DNA of 64,000 nucleotides from Streptomyces sp. NRRL WC-3618. GTDB lineage: Bacteria > Actinomycetota > Actinomycetes > Streptomycetales > Streptomycetaceae. Position numbers and translations under genes: made by a program. Positions 58,970 to 64,000 of this stretch are shown in pieces; position 1 is the stretch's first letter; each line of letters starts with the position of its first letter. The stretch spans positions 1 through 64,000 of the forward strand of contig NZ_LGDW01000489.1 in assembly GCF_001280005.1 (NCBI RefSeq), given 5' to 3'. The notes under the pieces were generated by a model that did no database searches, had not been told where the DNA came from, and saw only the letters and a program-made list of their open reading frames with translations.

Positions 58970-61618
58970 ATGCATCCGACCCATGACGCTCCCCAGGGCG
59001 GGGGCGAGGGTCTCGCCGACCTGACGGCCGCCGTGGCCGCCGTCGACGCGAACGGCCTCCTCACGGCATGGAGCCCCGGCGCCCGGCAGCTGCTCGGTTA
59101 CGCGCCCTCCGACGTGATCGGCCGGCCGGCGTCCCGGCTGCTGGCCGGGGACCCGCCGGTGGCCGCCCTGCGGCAGGCGGCCGCGTCCCGCAGCTGGAGC
59201 GGCACGGTCGCGCTGCGCCACCAGGACGGCCACCGTCTGGAGGCGGACCTGCGGGCCTGGCCGGCGCTGGACGCCGACGGGCGGTCCCAGTGGTTCCTGG
59301 TCCACTCGCCCTCGGCGCGCACAGAGGGCGCGTACGGCGACCCCCGGCTGAGCGCGTACGGCGATCCGCGCCTCGTGGAGTGGGCCTTCGCGCTGTCCCC
59401 GCTCACCTTGGCGATCTACGACGTCGACGGACGGATCCTGCGGATGAACGCCGCGACACGCGGCCTGCTCGGCCTCGCGGAGGACAACGGGGAACACGGG
59501 GAAGAAGACAGGGAAGGTGAGGAAAACGAGGAAGACGCGGTGGTCGGGCAGGTCATCGAGGACCTGTACCGGGAGGCCCTGGCGCAGGGCGTCCCCTCCG
59601 CCCCGATCTTCTCCGAACATGTGACCGAGACGATGCGTCGAGTGGCCCGTACGGGTCAGGGGATCCGTTACGAGGTCTCCGCTCCGACGCCCGACTCCCC
59701 GGAACCGACCTGGTGGGCCTTCACCATGTCGCCCGTGGCGGATCGGACCGGCAGGGTGCACGGAGTGTTCACCGCCGGATGCGACATCACCGAGCAGTAC
59801 GTGGCGCGGCGGCGCCTGGCCGTGCTCAACGACGCGAGCGCCCGGATCGGAACCACCCTGGACGTGACGCGTACGGCGGACGAACTGGCCGACGTGGCCG
59901 TTCCCCGGGTCGCCGACTTCGTCAGCGTCGATCTGCTCGACTCCGTGTTGCACGGCGGCGAGCCGCCTTCCGGCCCGGTCGAGGGGACCGTCGCCCTGCG
60001 CCGGGTCGCGCACCGGTCCACGACCCCCGGCGCGCCCGAGGCCGCGGTCGCGCTGGGAGCGGTGGACACCTACCCGGGCTACTCGCCGCCCGCTCGCTGC
60101 CTGGCCTCGGGCCGCCCCGTCCTGGCTGTGCGGGGCGACGACGACTTCGACCGGTGGGTCCGGGGGCACCCGACCAGGGCGGCCCGGGTACGCGACTACG
60201 GCGTCCGCGCGGTGATGGCGATACCGGTGCGGGCCCGGGGCACCACGCTAGGCGTAGCGGTCTTCGTGCGCGGGCGCCCCGAGCCCTTCACACCGGACGA
60301 CCTGGTGCTGGCCGGTGAGATGGTGGCCAGGGCGGCGGTCTGCGTCGACAACGCCCGCCGCTACACCCGGGAGCGCTCCACCGTCCTCACCCTGCAACAC
60401 AGCCTGCTCCCGGGGCAGCTGCCGCGACTGGAGGCCGTGGAGGTCGCCACCCGCTATCTGCCCGGCCGGTCCCAGGCGGGCCTGGGCGGCGACTGGTTCG
60501 ACGTGATCCCGCTGTCCGGCGCCCGGGTCGCGCTGGTGGTCGGCGATGTCGTCGGCCACGGTATCCACGCGTCGGCGGCCATGGGACGGCTGCGTATCGC
60601 GGTGCGGACCCTCGCCGACGTCGATCTGGCCCCCGACGAGCTCCTCACCCACCTGGACGACCTGGTCGTCCGCCTGGCCGCCGAGCGCGTCAGCACCAAG
60701 GGCGACGCCCGCGAGGAGACGGCCACGCCCGCTGGGGCGGCCGACGACGGTGACGAGTGGGCCGGCCTCGACGAGTGGGGCCCCGAGGAGCGGGCCGCTC
60801 TCCACGAGATCGTCGGGGCCGTCGAGTCCACGGACCTCGCGGAAGCCGTCGGGGAGATGGCCGCCACGTGCCTGTACGCGGTGTACGACCCGGTCTCCCG
60901 CCACTGCACCGTGGCCCGCGCCGGCGGTCCGGTGCCCGTGCTCGTCCGGAGCGACGGCACCGTCGAACTGCTCGACTTCCCGGCGGGCCCCACGCTCGGT
61001 GTCGGTGGCCTGCCCTTCGAGGCGACCGAGCTGGAGGTGCCCGAAGGCAGCCTGCTCGCCTTCTACACCGACGGCCTGATCGACGCCCGGGCCGGCAACC
61101 TCGACGAGCTGTGCCGTGTCCTGTCCGATCACCACACGCAGTCGTTGGAGCGTCACTGCGACACGGTTCTCGAGCGACTGCTCCCCGCCGTCCCCACCGA
61201 CGATGTCGCCCTGCTCATCGCGCGTACGCACTCTCTCGGTGACGACCGGGTCGCCACCTGGGACCTGGACCAGGACCCCTCCGTCGTCGCCATCGCCCGC
61301 AAGCGCGTGTCCGACCAGCTGGCCGTCTGGGGGCTGGAGGACCTCACGTTCGTCACGGAACTGGTGGTCAGCGAGCTGGTGACCAATGCCATCCGGCACG
61401 CCGAGGCCCCCATCGGGCTACGGCTGATCCTGAACCGGTCACTGATCTGCGAAGTCGCCGACGGCAGCAGCGGCGCACCGCACCCACGCCGGGCCCGGAT
61501 CTTCGACGAGGGGGGCCGCGGCCTGCTCCTCGTCGCCCAGCTCACCGATCGCTGGGGGACCCGCCAGACACCGACCGGCAAGATCATCTGGGCCGAGCAT
61601 TCCCTCCCCGGGACCTGA
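58970..61618 (+). CDS. PAS-PAS-GAF-SpoIIE-HATPase signalling protein
   Basis: 882 residues from ATG 58970 (GGCGAGG 9 nt upstream; GTG 58964 is an alternative). PAS (about 15-115), PAS with an acidic insert EDNGEHGEEDREGEENEEDA (about 175-195), GAF (about 290-460), SpoIIE phosphatase (about 480-755: GGDWFDVIPLSG, GDVVGHGIHAS, YTDGLIDARA, TDDVALLIAR) and a C-terminal HATPase kinase (VVSELVTNAIRHA, DEGGRGLLLVAQLTDRWG). Both phosphatase and anti-sigma kinase activities in one chain suggest a self-contained switch for a sigma factor. The phosphatase domain carries a roughly 55-residue acidic insertion (about 590-645). Confidence 0.93.
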   Translation: MHPTHDAPQGGGEGLADLTAAVAAVDANGLLTAWSPGARQLLGYAPSDVIGRPASRLLAGDPPVAALRQAAASRSWSGTVALRHQDGHRLEADLRAWPALDADGRSQWFLVHSPSARTEGAYGDPRLSAYGDPRLVEWAFALSPLTLAIYDVDGRILRMNAATRGLLGLAEDNGEHGEEDREGEENEEDAVVGQVIEDLYREALAQGVPSAPIFSEHVTETMRRVARTGQGIRYEVSAPTPDSPEPTWWAFTMSPVADRTGRVHGVFTAGCDITEQYVARRRLAVLNDASARIGTTLDVTRTADELADVAVPRVADFVSVDLLDSVLHGGEPPSGPVEGTVALRRVAHRSTTPGAPEAAVALGAVDTYPGYSPPARCLASGRPVLAVRGDDDFDRWVRGHPTRAARVRDYGVRAVMAIPVRARGTTLGVAVFVRGRPEPFTPDDLVLAGEMVARAAVCVDNARRYTRERSTVLTLQHSLLPGQLPRLEAVEVATRYLPGRSQAGLGGDWFDVIPLSGARVALVVGDVVGHGIHASAAMGRLRIAVRTLADVDLAPDELLTHLDDLVVRLAAERVSTKGDAREETATPAGAADDGDEWAGLDEWGPEERAALHEIVGAVESTDLAEAVGEMAATCLYAVYDPVSRHCTVARAGGPVPVLVRSDGTVELLDFPAGPTLGVGGLPFEATELEVPEGSLLAFYTDGLIDARAGNLDELCRVLSDHHTQSLERHCDTVLERLLPAVPTDDVALLIARTHSLGDDRVATWDLDQDPSVVAIARKRVSDQLAVWGLEDLTFVTELVVSELVTNAIRHAEAPIGLRLILNRSLICEVADGSSGAPHPRRARIFDEGGRGLLLVAQLTDRWGTRQTPTGKIIWAEHSLPGT

Positions 61619-61641
61619 TCGCCGGGGCCCCGCTGACCCCA

Positions 61642-61741
61642 GTACGCCTACTGAACCCCGTACGCCCGCTGAACCCCGTACACCCCCGTACACCCGCTCA
61701 CCCCCGTACGCCCGCTCACCCCCGTACGCCCGCTCACCCCC
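61642..61741. repeat. 18-bp tandem repeat array between convergent genes
   Basis: Five 18-bp units of the type GTACGCCCGCTCACCCCC (two with CTGAACCCC ends) plus one shortened 10-bp unit. The last unit contains the stop codon of the convergent permease gene (TGA at 61734-61736 on the minus strand). It probably arose by replication slippage and may act as the shared transcription end. Confidence 0.9.
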
Positions 61742-62606
61742 GTACGACGGAACTCGCCACGCCCTGCACGAACCAGCGCTGGAAGACCGTGAACATCACC
61801 AGCACCGGGGCGACCAGCAGGACTCCGAAGGCCAGGATCTGGCCCCAGTCCGGGGGCTCCTGGCTCTGGAAGACGCTCATCTCCAGCGGCAGCGGCCGGA
61901 CGGAGGGGTCGGAGATCATGAGCACCGGCCAGAGGAAGGAACCCCACTGGATCAGGAAGGTCAGGACCGCCACGGAGGCGAAGACGGGCCTGGACATGGG
62001 GATGACGATCGAGAAGAGGGTGCGCCACGCTCCCGCGCCGTCGATCCGGGCCGCTTCCTCGACGCTGCGGGGGATCCCGCCGAAGAACGTGCGGAACTGG
62101 TAGATCGAGAAGGCGTTGGCGATGAACGGCAGGGCAAGGATGTGCAGAGTGTTCCGCTCGCCGTTGAACAGGTAGAACAGCGGCACCGCCACCGACTCGA
62201 ACGGCACCAGCATCAGCAGCAGTACGAGGAGGAACGCGCCGTCGCGTCCTCGCCAGCGCAGCCGGGACAGCGCGTACCCCGCCATCGAGTTGACCAGCAG
62301 CCCGCCCACGACCACCGTGGCCGCCACGGTGAGCGAGACGGCCATGAACTGCCAGAAGTAGCCGGTGCTCGGGGAGGACAGACTCTCGAACACCCCTTCG
62401 TAGTTGCGCAGCGTCAAGTGGGTGGGTACGAAGCCCGACAGCCCGTTCAGCACCTCGTCCTCGGGCTTGAAACTGCCGATGACCAGGTACAGCACCGGCA
62501 GGACGTGGAGGAGGGCGAGTACGCCCAGGGTGAGATACTCGCCGGTGCGGCGCGGTCTGCCGTACGGGCGCCCGTACCGGCTCCCGTCCCGGCGCCGGGG
62601 GCTCAC
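61734..62606 (-). CDS. Sugar ABC transporter permease (MalG type)
   Basis: 290 residues from GTG 62606, which overlaps the upstream permease stop by 4 bp. Six transmembrane helices are seen (e.g. YLTLGVLALLHVLPVLYLVI at the N-terminus). The cytoplasmic EAA loop EEAARIDGAGAWRTLFSIVI (about 190) contacts the ATPase. This is the second CUT1 permease subunit, as its shorter N-terminus indicates. No ATPase gene is in the window; many Streptomyces CUT1 systems share MsiK encoded elsewhere. Confidence 0.93.
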   Translation of the reverse strand: MSPRRRDGSRYGRPYGRPRRTGEYLTLGVLALLHVLPVLYLVIGSFKPEDEVLNGLSGFVPTHLTLRNYEGVFESLSSPSTGYFWQFMAVSLTVAATVVVGGLLVNSMAGYALSRLRWRGRDGAFLLVLLLMLVPFESVAVPLFYLFNGERNTLHILALPFIANAFSIYQFRTFFGGIPRSVEEAARIDGAGAWRTLFSIVIPMSRPVFASVAVLTFLIQWGSFLWPVLMISDPSVRPLPLEMSVFQSQEPPDWGQILAFGVLLVAPVLVMFTVFQRWFVQGVASSVVRG

Positions 62607-63577
62607 GGGGCCTCGCTGTCGGCGCGTACGAAACGGCGTTGCAGGAGCGTCAGGGCGACGACGATGACGAAGAAGACCACCGTGATCGCGGAGGCCATCC
62701 CGATGTTTCCCTCGTCGAAGGCGACCGTGACGGCTTCGTACATGACGGTACGGGTGGCGTTCTCGTCGAGGCCTCCGCCGCCCTTGATCAGGATGTAGAT
62801 CTGGTCGAAGACACGGAAGGCGAGTACCGACGTCAGCAGCGCGACGAAGACCAGGGTGTCGCGGATCCCCGGCAGCGTCACATGGAGGAACTGCTGCCGG
62901 CGGCCGGCCCGGTCGATCCGCGCCGCCTCGTACAGCTCCTCCGGGATCTGTTGCAGCCCCGCCAGCAGGATGACCATCTGGAAACCCACGCCCTGCCACA
63001 CCGACAGCACCACGACGGACGCCATCGCGGTGGTCGGTGAGCCCAGCCAGTCGTAAGCGGTCCAGTGGCCGAAGGTGACGTACGACAGGACCGTGTTGAG
63101 CATGCCCTGGTCGGCGCGGGAGAGGATCAGCCGCCAGATGACGGCGACCAGCGCCATGGGGAAGACGACCGGCAGGAAGAACAAGGACCGGAAGACGCCG
63201 ATGCCCTTCAGCCGGCGGTTGAGCAGCACGGCCAGTACGAGGGCGATGCCGGTCTGCAACGGGACGGCGGCGGCGGCGAACGCCAGGTTGTTGCGCAACG
63301 ACCGCAGGAACCGGCCCGACAGGTCGGGGTCGGTGAACAGCCGCCGGTACTGCTCCAGCCCGAAGAACTCCGGGGGCCGTGGGGAGCCGAGCCGCACGTT
63401 GTAGAAGGACAGCACCACCGCGTAGCCGAAGGGCACCCCGACGAAGGCGATCAGACCGATCAGCGCGGGCGCCGACATCACGAGGCCGGCCACCCGGTCG
63501 GCGCCGCCGCGCGGACGGTTCCGGCCGCCGCCGGGCCGAGTGGTGCCGGGCCGGGTGGTGCCTCGGTGCGCCGTCAC
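62603..63577 (-). CDS. Sugar ABC transporter permease (MalF type)
   Basis: 324 residues from GTG 63577. A Gly/Arg/Pro-rich cytoplasmic start precedes six helices, the first being GLVMSAPALIGLIAFVGVPF. The EAA motif is YEAARIDRAGRRQQFLHVTL (about 220). It lies 17 bp after the binding-protein stop and overlaps the MalG-type gene by 4 bp, the standard order binding protein - MalF - MalG. The substrate is probably an oligosaccharide and cannot be named. Confidence 0.93.
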   Translation of the reverse strand: MTAHRGTTRPGTTRPGGGRNRPRGGADRVAGLVMSAPALIGLIAFVGVPFGYAVVLSFYNVRLGSPRPPEFFGLEQYRRLFTDPDLSGRFLRSLRNNLAFAAAAVPLQTGIALVLAVLLNRRLKGIGVFRSLFFLPVVFPMALVAVIWRLILSRADQGMLNTVLSYVTFGHWTAYDWLGSPTTAMASVVVLSVWQGVGFQMVILLAGLQQIPEELYEAARIDRAGRRQQFLHVTLPGIRDTLVFVALLTSVLAFRVFDQIYILIKGGGGLDENATRTVMYEAVTVAFDEGNIGMASAITVVFFVIVVALTLLQRRFVRADSEAP

Positions 63578-63594
63578 AGCCCGCCCCCACCCGC

Positions 63595-64000
63595 TCAGTT
63601 CAGCTTGTAGTCGTCGTTGTCGGCGTAGTCCCGGTCGATGGCGCGGGCCGCCCTGGACAGCGCGGACTTGGGGTCCGCGCCTCCGTAGATGGAGTTCACC
63701 GCGGAGCCGAACTCGCTGGTGATCACCGGGTACCCGGCGGTGACCGGCCGGGTGACGGCCACACAGGACTTGGTGATGTCCGAGTCGCCGCAGGACTTGT
63801 CGAGCTGTTCGGCGAACAGGTGGAGCGGGCCGCCGGTCTTGTAGAGCGGGCTCGTGGCGAGCACGGACTTGGTTCCGGGCGGCGCGCCGTTCGCGTCGGT
63901 CATGGCCTTCACCCGCTGGTCGCGCAGCAGGTAGTCCAGGAACGTGCCGGCCGCCTTGCCGTTCTTGGTCTGCGCGCCCATACCCCAGGCCCACGACCCC
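63595..64000 (-). CDS. Extracellular sugar-binding protein, C-terminal part (runs off the window)
   Basis: The last 135 residues of a family 1 solute-binding lipoprotein, open to the window edge. Visible features are WAWGMGAQTKNGKAAGTFLD (the ABC-binding-protein pattern in which a substrate-contact Trp precedes the domain-closing segment), LLRDQRVKAMTDANGAPPG and a C-terminal ASRAARAID-like helix. Two Cys (LDKSCGDSDITKSC) may form a disulphide. It is the first gene of the importer operon. The 5' end, signal peptide and any regulator lie beyond 64000. Confidence 0.85.
   Translation of the reverse strand, partial: GSWAWGMGAQTKNGKAAGTFLDYLLRDQRVKAMTDANGAPPGTKSVLATSPLYKTGGPLHLFAEQLDKSCGDSDITKSCVAVTRPVTAGYPVITSEFGSAVNSIYGGADPKSALSRAARAIDRDYADNDDYKLN

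Noticed and set aside
61642..61741. CRISPR array
   Set aside because: Contiguous 18-bp units without unique spacers and no cas genes nearby.

Overview
The window is high-GC DNA with Streptomyces character throughout: GTG/TTG starts with GGAGG-type ribosome sites, a bldG anti-anti-sigma gene, a TTA codon early in the neighbouring helicase gene, an H+-pyrophosphatase gene, a TopA with a Lys/Ala tail, and a thymidylate kinase fused behind a transporter-like membrane domain. From memory, the order helicase - bldG - HATPase protein - hppA - lipoprotein - methyltransferase - topA - tmk fusion - holB - peptidase matches the Streptomyces core chromosome. I could not run an alignment.

Layout. (1) 1-2809: distal end of a Tad-like pilus/secretion operon (two F-domain proteins, a DUF4244 pilin-like protein, two TadE-like proteins). 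(2) 2824-21701: conserved core genes as above. (3) 21831-33991: a tRNA-Thr(CGT) gene and a 43-bp exact copy of its 3' part at 33949-33991 bracket a 12-kb island. It carries a LamG-type exported protein, a 2119-residue RHS polymorphic toxin with a short C-terminal tip that I read as ADP-ribosyltransferase-like, an S1/OB-like putative immunity protein, and an orphan cassette (RHS-core relic plus two possible immunity genes). No integrase is visible. (4) 33991-36640: debris with a repeat copy, one intact small immunity-like gene and a broken trxB. (5) 36991-42887: a putative exopolysaccharide operon with a processive GT2 synthase, two beta-helix proteins (one frameshifted) and a nucleotide-sugar 6-dehydrogenase. 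The combination suggests a uronic-acid polymer. (6) 42888-45086: an att-like repeat followed by abutting fragments of MFS, DUF2087 and M17 peptidase genes.

(7) 45087-50368: a membrane protein and a pentapeptide-repeat membrane protein diverge around an octamer array. They are followed by a TetR/SDR divergent pair with a clear operator, a DinB relic and an IS5-type element. (8) 50382-55390: a CapA-like protein, a phosphoribosyltransferase-hydrolase fusion, a STAND/NB-ARC ATPase gene with an in-frame stop, and a frameshifted minus-strand gene. (9) 55530-61618: two multidomain SpoIIE-type PP2C phosphatases flank a ROK-family protein whose phosphate loop is degenerate. (10) 61734-64000: a sugar ABC importer operon on the minus strand (two permeases and the C-terminus of the binding protein, which runs off the window).

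From 21831 rightward the window looks like an accretion zone seeded at tRNA-Thr: four att-like sequences, two repeat pairs sharing a double GGTGGCC motif, many broken genes and an IS. The strongest leads are the toxin/immunity island, the putative polyuronate operon and the phosphatase-ROK-phosphatase cluster.
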